Assembly (NCBI GenBank): GCA_946184715.1
Contig: CAMHGU010000106.1
Span: 1-7,640, forward strand
Direction: 5' to 3'
Source of the DNA: an uncultured bacterium
Lineage (GTDB): Bacteria > Bacteroidota > Bacteroidia > Bacteroidales > Muribaculaceae
Length of the DNA stretch: 7,640 nucleotides
The position numbers were made by a program, and so were the translations under genes. Below the pieces are notes generated by a model. That model searched no databases. It was given only the letters and a program-made list of their open reading frames with translations, and was not told the origin of the DNA. This document shows, piece by piece, positions 1 through 6,707 of this stretch. Each line of letters starts with the position of its first letter. Within the stretch, counting starts at the first letter, position 1.

Positions 1-27
1 GGGCGCAATAAAATGAGGGATAGGGGC

Positions 28-56
28 TTGCGGTTGCCGAAATTTTCGTAAATTTG
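28..56 (+). promoter_or_regulatory. Bacteroidetes-type promoter of the ABC exporter operon
   Basis: TTG at 28-30 is followed after 18 bases by TAAATTTG at 49-56, which matches the Bacteroidetes housekeeping pattern TTTG-N~20-TAnnTTTG. Transcription would begin near 62-64, giving a leader of about 40 bases before the GTG start at 106. The -7 box is also the left arm of a perfect inverted repeat (49-56 with 63-70), so a regulator could bind over the start site. The match is by pattern only. Confidence 0.45.
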
Positions 57-70
57 AACCTCCAAATTTA
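49..70. repeat. Perfect 8-bp inverted repeat over the -7 box and start site
   Basis: TAAATTTG at 49-56 and CAAATTTA at 63-70 are exact reverse complements separated by six bases (57-62). The left arm coincides with the predicted -7 element of the exporter operon. The position suits an operator for a dimeric repressor, but AT-rich dyads also arise by chance and no regulator gene is visible nearby. Confidence 0.5.
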
Positions 71-73
71 TCA

Positions 74-95
74 CCGGGCGGCAATGCCGGCCCGG
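74..95 (+). promoter_or_regulatory. GC-rich hairpin in the leader just before the GTG start
   Basis: CCGGGC at 74-79 pairs with GCCCGG at 90-95. Inside it GGC (80-82) pairs with GCC (86-88), leaving one bulged G (89) and a three-base AAT loop. The stem ends ten bases before the GTG at 106. It could affect translation initiation of the first ABC gene. It is not followed by a T-run, so it is a poor terminator candidate for a gene upstream. Confidence 0.45.
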
Positions 96-105
96 ATTTA
101 ATCGC

Positions 106-1869
106 GTGTTACGTACATTAGCGCATCAAGTGGGGCAATGGCGGCGAGCATCGCTGCTGACGCCCGTCTTCACCGCCGCCGAGGTGGTGATGGGCGTGCT
201 TATCCCTTACGTGACCTCGTGGATTATCGACCGCGGCATTATGGCGGGCAATATGCCCGATGTGATAAAATACGGCGTGGTGATGCTCGTGATAGCCCTG
301 TTCTCGTTGGCCTTCGGTATCCTTGCCGGGCGCAATGCCGCCGAGGCCTCATCGGGCTTCGCCTACAATCTGCGTGAGGCGATGTATCGCAACATTCAAA
401 CCTTCTCGTTCTCCAATATCGACCGGTTCAGCACGGCGAGCCTCGTGACGCGAATGACCACCGACGTTAGCAACCTTCAGAACGCCTATCAGATGCTGCT
501 GCGGGTGTCGGTGCGCGCGCCGCTGATGCTGATTTCGAGCATCGTGATGTGCTTCTTTATCCACGCGAGCGTGTCGTGGATTTTCGTGGTGGCGCTGGCG
601 GTGCTCGCTGTGGTGCTGTGGAGCATCATAAGCCGCGCGGTGAAGCTCTTCGCGCAGGTGTTTGAGCGCTACGATGAGCTCAACAACAGCGTGCAGGAGA
701 ATGTGCAGGCAATTCGGGTGGTCAAGGCCTTCGTGCGCGAGGAGTATGAGAAGAAGCGCTTCGGGCACGCCGCAGATGGCCTGTATCGGCTCTTTGTCAA
801 GACCGAGAGCCTGATGGCTATCAACCACCCGGTGATGATGCTCGTGGTGTACGGCTGCATTATGGCCCTCTCGTGGTGGGGCGCGCAGTATGTGGTGGCC
901 GGCGACTTGACCACGGGCCAGCTCACCTCGCTCTTCTCCTATGTGATGAACATCCTGATGTCGCTGATGATGCTCTCGATGATATTCGTCACCCTCACTA
1001 TGAGCGCCGCCAGCGGCAAGCGCATTGTAGAGGTGATAGAGGAGCGTCCCGACCTCACCAATCCGGCCGATGCCGTGGCTCTGGTGGCCGACGGTAGCAT
1101 CGACTTCCGCAATGTAAGCTTCAGCTACAATGGCGACATCGACGGCGACGGCATCATCGACTACGCTATCAGCGATATCAACCTGCATATCGATGCCGGC
1201 GAGACCATAGGCATCATAGGCGGTACCGGCAGCGGCAAGACCACGCTCGCCTCGCTCATCAGCCGGCTATACGACGCCACGGTGGGCAGTGTGGAGGTGG
1301 GCGGCATCGACGTCAGCCGCTACGATATGGACATCTTGCGCGCCAATGTGGCCACCGTGCTTCAGAAGAATGTGCTCTTCACCGGCACCGTGCTCGACAA
1401 TCTCAGGTGGGGCCGCCCCGATGCCACGCTCGAGGAGTGCCGCGAGGCGTGCCGGCTGGCTGCCGCCGATGACTTTGTCGAGCAGATGCCGCAAGGCTAC
1501 GACACCGTGCTGGAGCAGGGTGGGGCCAACCTCTCGGGCGGGCAGCGCCAGCGCCTGTGCATAGCCCGCGCGCTCTTGCGGCGCCCCAAGGTGCTGATTC
1601 TCGACGACTCCACCAGCGCGTGCGACAATGCCACCGATGCCCGTATCCGCCGCGCCTTTGCTGCCGGCATTCCGGGCACCACCACCATCATCATAGCACA
1701 GCGAGTGCAGAGCGTAAGCTCAGCCCATCGCATCGTGGTGATGGAGGGCGGACGCATCGTGGGCGTTGGCTCTCACGACGAGCTACTCGCCTCGTGCCCC
1801 ATCTACAAAGAGATTTACGACATTCAGATGCAAGATACGAGCGACTTCGACGCTCCGCAACCCCAATAA
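106..1869 (+). CDS. ABC exporter half-transporter, subunit 1 (degenerate-site subunit)
   Basis: A 587-residue half-size ABC exporter: an N-terminal membrane domain with about six helices (roughly 16-40, 55-75, 135-155, 157-176, 240-263, 275-300) and a C-terminal nucleotide-binding domain. Visible motifs are A-loop Tyr341, Walker A GGTGSGKT 372-379, Q-loop Gln420, signature LSGGQ 476-480 and Walker B ending Asp500. The catalytic Glu is replaced by Asp501 and the H-loop His by Gln532. These changes mark the degenerate-site partner of heterodimeric exporters such as LmrC, BmrC or TM287. An insertion at 344-352 (DIDGDGIID) resembles a calcium loop. The GTG start is chosen because no other start lies between the upstream in-frame stop at 55-57 and this codon, and it places helix 1 normally. 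The stop is one base before the next gene, so the two are co-transcribed. Substrate (drug, lipid or peptide) cannot be told from sequence. Confidence 0.93.
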   Translation: MLRTLAHQVGQWRRASLLTPVFTAAEVVMGVLIPYVTSWIIDRGIMAGNMPDVIKYGVVMLVIALFSLAFGILAGRNAAEASSGFAYNLREAMYRNIQTFSFSNIDRFSTASLVTRMTTDVSNLQNAYQMLLRVSVRAPLMLISSIVMCFFIHASVSWIFVVALAVLAVVLWSIISRAVKLFAQVFERYDELNNSVQENVQAIRVVKAFVREEYEKKRFGHAADGLYRLFVKTESLMAINHPVMMLVVYGCIMALSWWGAQYVVAGDLTTGQLTSLFSYVMNILMSLMMLSMIFVTLTMSAASGKRIVEVIEERPDLTNPADAVALVADGSIDFRNVSFSYNGDIDGDGIIDYAISDINLHIDAGETIGIIGGTGSGKTTLASLISRLYDATVGSVEVGGIDVSRYDMDILRANVATVLQKNVLFTGTVLDNLRWGRPDATLEECREACRLAAADDFVEQMPQGYDTVLEQGGANLSGGQRQRLCIARALLRRPKVLILDDSTSACDNATDARIRRAFAAGIPGTTTIIIAQRVQSVSSAHRIVVMEGGRIVGVGSHDELLASCPIYKEIYDIQMQDTSDFDAPQPQ

Positions 1870-1870
1870 G

Positions 1871-3769
1871 ATGGCAGCTCCACGCAACATACAGATGATG
1901 CCAGGCCCGCGGGGCGGCGCGCGACAACACGGACGCGCCACGATGCCCGATGGCGGCTGGGCCATTGCCCGCCGACTGCTGCGATTCGTGCTCAGCCACT
2001 ATAAGGTGTCGCTGGCGGTGGTGGCGGTGTGCATCGTGGTGACATCGGTCACCACGCTCACCTCGTCGCTCTTCACGCGCACCCTCATCGACGACTATAT
2101 CCTGCCGCTCACCCGCACCGCCAGCCCCGACTTCACGCCGCTGGCCGCCACGCTGATGAAGCTCGGCGCCGTGCTCCTCGTGGGCGCCATCGCCTCCTAC
2201 GTCCATTCACGGCTGATGATCAACGTGGGGCAAGGCTCGCTCCGCCGGCTCCGCACCGACCTCTTCAGCCATATGCAGGAGCTGCCCGTGGGCTACTTCG
2301 ACCGCCATTCCCATGGCGAGATAATGTCGGTCTATACCAACGACGTCGATACGCTGCGCCAGATGATAGGGCAGTCGCTGCCCAATGTGTTCAGCTCGGC
2401 AATCACGCTCGTGGTCACCACGGCGAGTATGCTGGTGCTGAGCTGGCAGCTCACGCTGCTCACCGCCGCAATGACCGTGGTGATGATAGTCACCACGCGC
2501 AAGCTCGGCGCGCGCTCGGCGGCTCACTTCAAAGAGCAGCAGGCGAGCCTCGCCGCCCTCAACGGCTTCGTGGAGGAGATGCTCACCGGTCAGAAGGTGG
2601 TGAAAACCTTCTGCCACGAGCGCGAGGCCATAGAACAGTTCCACCGCCTCAACGAGCAGCTGCGCGCCTCGGCCGCCTCGGCCAATAAGATAGCCAACAT
2701 CGTGATGCCCGTCAATGGCAACATCTCTAATCTGATATATGTGCTCTGCGCCACCGTGGGTGCCGCTCTGGCTCTGACCGACGGCCTTTCGGTGCTCACT
2801 ATCGGCACTCTCGTGTCGTTCCTCACGCTGATAAAGAACTTCACCCAGCCCATATCGCAGATGAGCCAGCAGGTCAACAGCGTGGTGATGGCCGTGGCAG
2901 GCGCCGGACGGGTGTTTGATATGCTCGATGCCGAGCCGGAACGCGACGACGAGGCCCACGTCACGCTCGTGCGCGACGCCGACGACGCCCTGGCCTGGCG
3001 CTCCGTCGATGCCGACGGACGCGAGAAGCTCACCCCGCAGCGCGGCGAGGTCGATTTCCAAAATGTGGACTTCGGATATGTGCCTGAGAAACAGGTGCTC
3101 CACGACATTAACCTCGACACCGAGGCCGGCCAGAAGGTAGCGCTCGTGGGCGGTACCGGCGCCGGAAAGACCACGATTATCAACCTCATCAACCGCTTCT
3201 ACGACATCGACCGCGGCACCGTCCTCTACGACGGAATCAACATAGTCGAAATCAACCGGGCCGACCTCCGCCGCTCGCTCGGTATGGTGCTGCAGGAGAC
3301 GCACCTCTTCGGCGGCACCGTGATGGAGAACATACGCTACGGGCGCCTCGACGCCACCGACGAAGAGTGCCGCGCGGCGGCCCGCCTCGTCAATGCCGAC
3401 GACTTCATACGCCGCCTCCCCAACGGCTACGACACCGTGCTCGCCGCCGACGGCACCAACCTCAGCCAGGGCGAGCGCCAGCTCATCGCCATCGCCCGCA
3501 CCGCTATCGCCAATCCGCCCGCGCTAATCCTCGACGAGGCCACCTCCAATATCGACACCCGCACCGAACGCCTCGTGCAGCAAGGTATGGATAGCCTTAT
3601 GGCCGGGCGCTCCACATTTGTAATCGCCCACCGCCTTTCCACAGTGCGAAATGCCGATAAAATTGTGGTGATGGACCACGGCCGCATCATCGAGCAAGGC
3701 TCGCACCGCCAGCTCATGGAAGCCCGCGGCCCCTACTACCGCCTCTACACCGGCAACGCCATCGACTGA
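1871..3769 (+). CDS. ABC exporter half-transporter, subunit 2 (catalytic-site subunit)
   Basis: Read from ATG 1871 this is a 632-residue half-size ABC exporter. About six membrane helices (roughly 46-68, 95-115, 172-192, 193-210, 280-302, 308-324) precede a nucleotide-binding domain. Motifs: Walker A GGTGAGKT 427-434, Q-loop Gln475, Walker B ending Asp555 with catalytic Glu556, and H-loop His587. The signature is LSQGE (531-535) instead of LSGGQ. Its Walker motifs would pair with the normal signature of subunit 1 to form the active ATP site, while its altered signature faces the degenerate Walker site of subunit 1. This is the LmrD/BmrD/TM288 pattern. A polar linker at about 355-392 separates the two domains. 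ATG 1871 follows the first stop by one base; ATG 1895, 1898 or 1943 are possible later starts, since residues 1-28 look non-conserved. Role inferred: efflux with subunit 1. Confidence 0.93.
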   Translation: MAAPRNIQMMPGPRGGARQHGRATMPDGGWAIARRLLRFVLSHYKVSLAVVAVCIVVTSVTTLTSSLFTRTLIDDYILPLTRTASPDFTPLAATLMKLGAVLLVGAIASYVHSRLMINVGQGSLRRLRTDLFSHMQELPVGYFDRHSHGEIMSVYTNDVDTLRQMIGQSLPNVFSSAITLVVTTASMLVLSWQLTLLTAAMTVVMIVTTRKLGARSAAHFKEQQASLAALNGFVEEMLTGQKVVKTFCHEREAIEQFHRLNEQLRASAASANKIANIVMPVNGNISNLIYVLCATVGAALALTDGLSVLTIGTLVSFLTLIKNFTQPISQMSQQVNSVVMAVAGAGRVFDMLDAEPERDDEAHVTLVRDADDALAWRSVDADGREKLTPQRGEVDFQNVDFGYVPEKQVLHDINLDTEAGQKVALVGGTGAGKTTIINLINRFYDIDRGTVLYDGINIVEINRADLRRSLGMVLQETHLFGGTVMENIRYGRLDATDEECRAAARLVNADDFIRRLPNGYDTVLAADGTNLSQGERQLIAIARTAIANPPALILDEATSNIDTRTERLVQQGMDSLMAGRSTFVIAHRLSTVRNADKIVVMDHGRIIEQGSHRQLMEARGPYYRLYTGNAID

Positions 3770-3825
3770 CCCGCCGCCGTTTCCGCATGTGCCATAACGC
3801 AATGCGCAAACACTACTAAGCGTTT

Positions 3826-3857
3826 AGCCCACTGATGTCGATGTGGCTCTGCTTTTT
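3826..3857 (+). terminator. Likely Rho-independent terminator of the ABC operon
   Basis: AG-CCAC (3826-3832, with C3828 bulged) pairs with GTGGCT (3843-3848) around a ten-base loop, and TTTTT follows at 3853-3857. It sits 57 bases after the second ABC stop and ends just before the stop of the convergent ATPase gene. On the opposite strand the same hairpin has no T-run, so it serves the plus-strand operon. The stem is short, so confidence is moderate. Confidence 0.4.
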
Positions 3858-3858
3858 G

Positions 3859-4995
3859 CTAATCGTAGTACGTCTGGCGTTTCAGCCATTGTTTGAATAG
3901 AGAGTCGTTGAAAGAGATTCTCTGCCCGTCAACATCAATGAGGTCTTTCTTGAGCAAGGCCTTTTTTACCGCCTGCACATTGGCCGAGGACTCAAGACGA
4001 TACTTCCTGATAATTTCTTTCCGGCTGAAGCCCGATGTGACGCCATCGGCCAATGTGCGAAGAAAGTTGAGCTGACGCTCCGACAATTGCTCCACTTCCC
4101 GTTGAAAGAAAACTTTGTTCTGCTCCAGCAGGTCATCGATGGCTTCCTTGACGTCGTTGTCGGTTACAACCTTGTCGGCCTTATACCACACCACCCAAGC
4201 CAAGTGCTGAACGTAGGAGGATAGGTTCTCCGTCACTTCGCAGATAGTAGAGGCTTGTCGCTCTGAGATAGACTTACCCGACTCTTGGAACTTGGAACAA
4301 ATGAACGGCACCCATTCCTCCGTGGGTATCTTCTTGAGGAACATTAGGTCGCCAAACTTGTAGAATGGTTTGCTCTTGTCGTTGAAAATGTTCTCCATCA
4401 AGTGCTTCTTGCTGCCGAACATACAATACGTGACGTTCTGTTGATGCTGCCACACGGAGCGTAGCTTCTTCTGAAATTTCAGGGAGTCGTCGAAGTCGGC
4501 AATCTGCTGAAACTCATCCAAGCATACCACCAGATGCGTTTTCTTTTTTTGAGCTAACCTCTCGGGCAGCTGCAAGATGTCGGCCCCGGTATCCTCCTTG
4601 GGATTCCATTCAAACGACAGCGAGAAGTCATTCATCGGGTCGGGACCAAAGGAGAACTTGGGCGAGATGTTGGTGAGGAAGCTCTTTGCAGTCTCCACCC
4701 ATTCTTCAAGGCGAGAGGATGTCTGCTTGATGATAGCCGAAGCAAAGGCGTGGTAGAACTCATATTCTGATTTGCACTGGAAGATATCAATGAAAACAGG
4801 CGTGATGTCGGGCCTGTCAATTTCACCGATAACTTTCTTCACGAGCGAAGTCTTTCCCCATCGGCGTGGAGATATAAGAATAGTGTTAATGCCATGCGTC
4901 AAGTTAGCGTGAAGACGCTTCGCATCTTCAGTTCTATCAGTAAAATAAGCTCCTTCAGCAGCCTTGCCGAAGACAAATGGATTCTCTATAGCCAT
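3859..4995 (-). CDS. Archaeal-type P-loop ATPase with C-terminal winged helix
   Basis: A 378-residue protein of the ATPase_2/COG1672 type (archaeal ATPase, STAND/MNS-like P-loop NTPases). It opens with the family's typical NPF-x-x-G segment and a Phe-Thr-Asp-Arg motif at 18-21. The Walker A variant is S42-P-R-R-W-G-K48-T-S50 and Walker B ends Asp160-Glu161. Phe-Gly-Ser 193-195 lies where sensor 1 is expected. Residues about 304-373 look like a winged helix ending in the family-type F-N-D-S-L-F-K-x-W-L. There is no signal peptide or membrane helix, so it is probably cytoplasmic. Sampled stretches have roughly 43-52% GC against 60-70% in its neighbours, which suggests transfer. It has its own promoter and no partner gene beside it. 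Family assignment is secure; cellular role is unknown, and a link to DNA or to a defence or regulatory switch would be speculation. ATG 4995 is chosen from the NPF spacing and the promoter. Confidence 0.85.
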   Translation of the reverse strand: MAIENPFVFGKAAEGAYFTDRTEDAKRLHANLTHGINTILISPRRWGKTSLVKKVIGEIDRPDITPVFIDIFQCKSEYEFYHAFASAIIKQTSSRLEEWVETAKSFLTNISPKFSFGPDPMNDFSLSFEWNPKEDTGADILQLPERLAQKKKTHLVVCLDEFQQIADFDDSLKFQKKLRSVWQHQQNVTYCMFGSKKHLMENIFNDKSKPFYKFGDLMFLKKIPTEEWVPFICSKFQESGKSISERQASTICEVTENLSSYVQHLAWVVWYKADKVVTDNDVKEAIDDLLEQNKVFFQREVEQLSERQLNFLRTLADGVTSGFSRKEIIRKYRLESSANVQAVKKALLKKDLIDVDGQRISFNDSLFKQWLKRQTYYD

Positions 4996-5016
4996 ATATT
5001 CAATGTCTTATGGACG

Positions 5017-5047
5017 CAAAGTTATGTAATAAAATTGTTACTAACAA
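5017..5047 (-). promoter_or_regulatory. Bacteroidetes-type promoter of the ATPase gene
   Basis: On the minus strand TTG (5047-5045) is followed after 20 bases by TAACTTTG (5024-5017), a match to TAnnTTTG. Transcription would start near 5010, about 15 bases before ATG 4995. The -33 element lies inside the first of three 15-base direct repeats, so the repeats are well placed to act as operators. Confidence 0.55.
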
Positions 5048-5077
5048 GTTTCTTACTAAGAAGTTTGTTACTAACGA
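5035..5077. repeat. Three 15-base-spaced direct repeats, each with a dyad
   Basis: TTACTAA occurs at 5038, 5053 and 5068, exactly 15 bases apart. The first two full units differ only at the two positions filled by C/G. The flanks change in a paired way: copy 1 is TTG-TTACTAA-CAA and copy 2 is TTC-TTACTAA-GAA, both perfect 13-base odd-centred palindromes. Copy 3 keeps the 9-base core GTTACTAAC but its outer arm is imperfect. They overlap the -33 region of the ATPase promoter. Confidence 0.75.
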
Positions 5078-5181
5078 TGTCGTTTCCTTTGGCGTTCCAC
5101 GTTTCTGTGGTGTATCCGGCAGGCAATGCGTCCTCCGGGTGATTTCAATCTTTGCTGATTGGTCCTCAACGAGTGATATCA

Positions 5182-5214
5182 CACGAAAGGCCGACGGCTG
5201 GGGTGCCATCGGCC
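5182..5214 (-). terminator. Rho-independent terminator of trpB2
   Basis: On the minus strand GGCCGATGGC (5214-5205) pairs with GCCGTCGGCC (5198-5189) around the six-base loop ACCCCA, followed by TTTCGTG. The only imperfect pair is a G-U wobble on the minus-strand RNA; read on the plus strand it would be a C-A mismatch. This supports minus-strand use. It lies about 47 bases after the trpB2 stop and separates that gene from the ATPase. The T-run is short (three). Confidence 0.6.
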
Positions 5215-5261
5215 TGTTCGCACGTTACACTGTATCTATCAATTCGGGTTATGGCTCGGGA

Positions 5262-6626
5262 TTAGATGATTTTCTCGAGCTTGTCGGTGTTGCGGCGTAT
5301 CTCTTCGTCGCTCACCTTGTAGTTCTCGAGGTCGCCGGCGAGGTAGCTGTCGTAGGCCGTCATGTCGATAAGTCCGTGGCCAGATAGGTTGAAGAGCAGC
5401 ACCTCTTTCTTGCCCTCTTCCTTGCAGCGCAGCGCTTCGCGCACTGTGGCGGCGATGGCGTGCGACGACTCGGGAGCGGGAATGATGCCTTCGGCTTGGG
5501 CAAACTTGATGGCGGCGTCGAAGGCCTCGAGCTGCGGTATATCCACGGCGCTCATCTTCTTGTCCTTCAGCAGCTGGCTGATGATGGAGCCGGCGCCGTG
5601 GTAGCGAAGTCCGCCGGCGTGGATATTGGCCGGCGCGAAGTCGTGACCGAGGGTGTACATAGGAATGAGGGGCGTGTAGCCGGCCTCATCGCCGAAGTCG
5701 TACTGGAACACACCGCGTGTGAGCTTCGGGCACGATTCGGGCTCGGCGGCGATGAATTGGATATTGGTGTCGCCGGCAAGGTTATGACGCATAAACGGAT
5801 AGGCGATGCCCGAGAAGTTCGATCCGCCGCCGAAGCAGGCGATTATCTTGTCGGGGTACTCGCCGGCCATCTCCATCTGCTTCTCGGCTTCAAGGCCGAT
5901 AACCGTCTGGTGGAGCGACACGTGGTTGAGCACCGAGCCGAGGGTGTATTTGCAGTTGGGCGTCGACATCGCCAGCTCTACGGCCTCGCTGATGGCCGTG
6001 CCGAGTGAGCCTTGATAGTTGGGACGCTCGGTGATAATCTTGCGCCCGGCTTTGGTCGACATACTCGGCGAGGCTATCACCTGTGCGCCGTAGGTCGACA
6101 TTATGTTGCGGCGATAGGGCTTCTGATGATACGAAATCTTGACCATATACACAGCCAGCTCAAGGCCGAACATCTTGGCGGCAAGCGAGAGGGCTGCGCC
6201 CCATTGCCCGGCACCGGTCTCGGTGGTGATGTTGGTCACGCCCTGCTTCTTGCAGTAGTAGGCCTGAGCGATGGCCGAGTTGAGCTTGTGGGAGCCCACG
6301 GGGCTTACGCTCTCGTTCTTGAAGTAGATGTGGGCCGGTGTGTCGAGAAGCTTCTCAAGACCGCGGGCGCGCACCAGCGGGGTGGGGCGCCATATCTTGT
6401 AAAGGTCGCGCACCTCCTCCGGTATCTCTATCCAGGCGTCGGTGGTGTTCATCTCTTGGCGCGATACCTCCTCGGCGAAGAGGGGGAACAGGTCCTCGGC
6501 CTTGAGTGGCTCCTTGGTGGCCGGGTTGATGATAGGCTTCGGCTTGTTGTCCATATCAGCCACGATGTTGTACCATGCGGTAGGGATGTCCCGCTCGTTG
6601 AGTAAGAATTTCTTCGATTCTGACAT
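5262..6626 (-). CDS. trpB: TrpB2-type tryptophan synthase beta chain (PLP enzyme)
   Basis: A 454-residue fold-type II PLP enzyme of the TrpB2 subfamily, longer than the usual TrpB1 (about 390-400). Visible features: the PLP Schiff-base lysine Lys114 in GSHKLN (111-116); ETGAGQWG (136-143), where classical TrpB1 has QHG; the phosphate-binding GGGSN loop (266-270); and SGHG (415-418) near the C terminus. The extended N terminus and the RPTPL motif at 80-84 also fit TrpB2. Family role: joining indole with serine, or O-phosphoserine in some TrpB2 enzymes, to give tryptophan in the cytoplasm. No trpA or other trp gene is adjacent. With its own promoter and terminator it looks like a solo TrpB2 outside an operon, perhaps salvaging free indole. 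A different beta-replacement substrate cannot be excluded. ATG 6626 is supported by the promoter and the family's N terminus. Confidence 0.93.
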   Translation of the reverse strand: MSESKKFLLNERDIPTAWYNIVADMDNKPKPIINPATKEPLKAEDLFPLFAEEVSRQEMNTTDAWIEIPEEVRDLYKIWRPTPLVRARGLEKLLDTPAHIYFKNESVSPVGSHKLNSAIAQAYYCKKQGVTNITTETGAGQWGAALSLAAKMFGLELAVYMVKISYHQKPYRRNIMSTYGAQVIASPSMSTKAGRKIITERPNYQGSLGTAISEAVELAMSTPNCKYTLGSVLNHVSLHQTVIGLEAEKQMEMAGEYPDKIIACFGGGSNFSGIAYPFMRHNLAGDTNIQFIAAEPESCPKLTRGVFQYDFGDEAGYTPLIPMYTLGHDFAPANIHAGGLRYHGAGSIISQLLKDKKMSAVDIPQLEAFDAAIKFAQAEGIIPAPESSHAIAATVREALRCKEEGKKEVLLFNLSGHGLIDMTAYDSYLAGDLENYKVSDEEIRRNTDKLEKII

Positions 6627-6664
6627 AGGGGTTCAGTTTATTGGGTTATTGTTCAACTTTTGTG

Positions 6665-6707
6665 CAAAAGTATTGCAAAATTATTGAACGGCCAAATTTT
6701 TCCACAA
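6665..6707 (-). promoter_or_regulatory. trpB2 promoter with two tandem -7 boxes
   Basis: On the minus strand TTTG (6696-6693) is followed after 20 bases by TACTTTTG (6672-6665), a full match to TAnnTTTG. A second box, TAATTTTG (6683-6676), lies 11 bases upstream and has a TTG (6707-6705) 21 bases before it. The first would start transcription near 6659, about 33 bases before ATG 6626. The 11-base offset, one helical turn, suggests two start sites. No attenuator-like leader peptide or T-box-like structure was seen in the short leader. Confidence 0.55.

Noticed and set aside
1766..1870. An earlier in-frame start for ABC subunit 2 inside subunit 1
   Set aside because: It would add 35 residues overlapping the well-conserved end of subunit 1. 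The ATG at 1871, one base after the stop, already gives a long enough N terminus.
349..3304. Long minus-strand frames opposite the ABC genes, rich in His, Arg and Ala
   Set aside because: These are typical antisense shadows of GC-rich coding DNA; the plus-strand frames carry complete ABC motifs.
5035..5077. CRISPR array
   Set aside because: The repeats are 15 bases long, directly abutting, with no spacers and no cas genes.
5000..5209. A 69-codon minus-strand reading frame between trpB2 and the ATPase
   Set aside because: It overlaps the trpB2 terminator, the direct repeats and the ATPase promoter. Its repetitive C-terminal residues simply reflect the 15-base repeat, which is a multiple of three, and no family was recognised. 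A gene remnant cannot be fully excluded.
3859..6626. An operon of trpB2 with the ATPase
   Set aside because: A terminator after trpB2 and a separate promoter before the ATPase lie between them, and their base composition differs.
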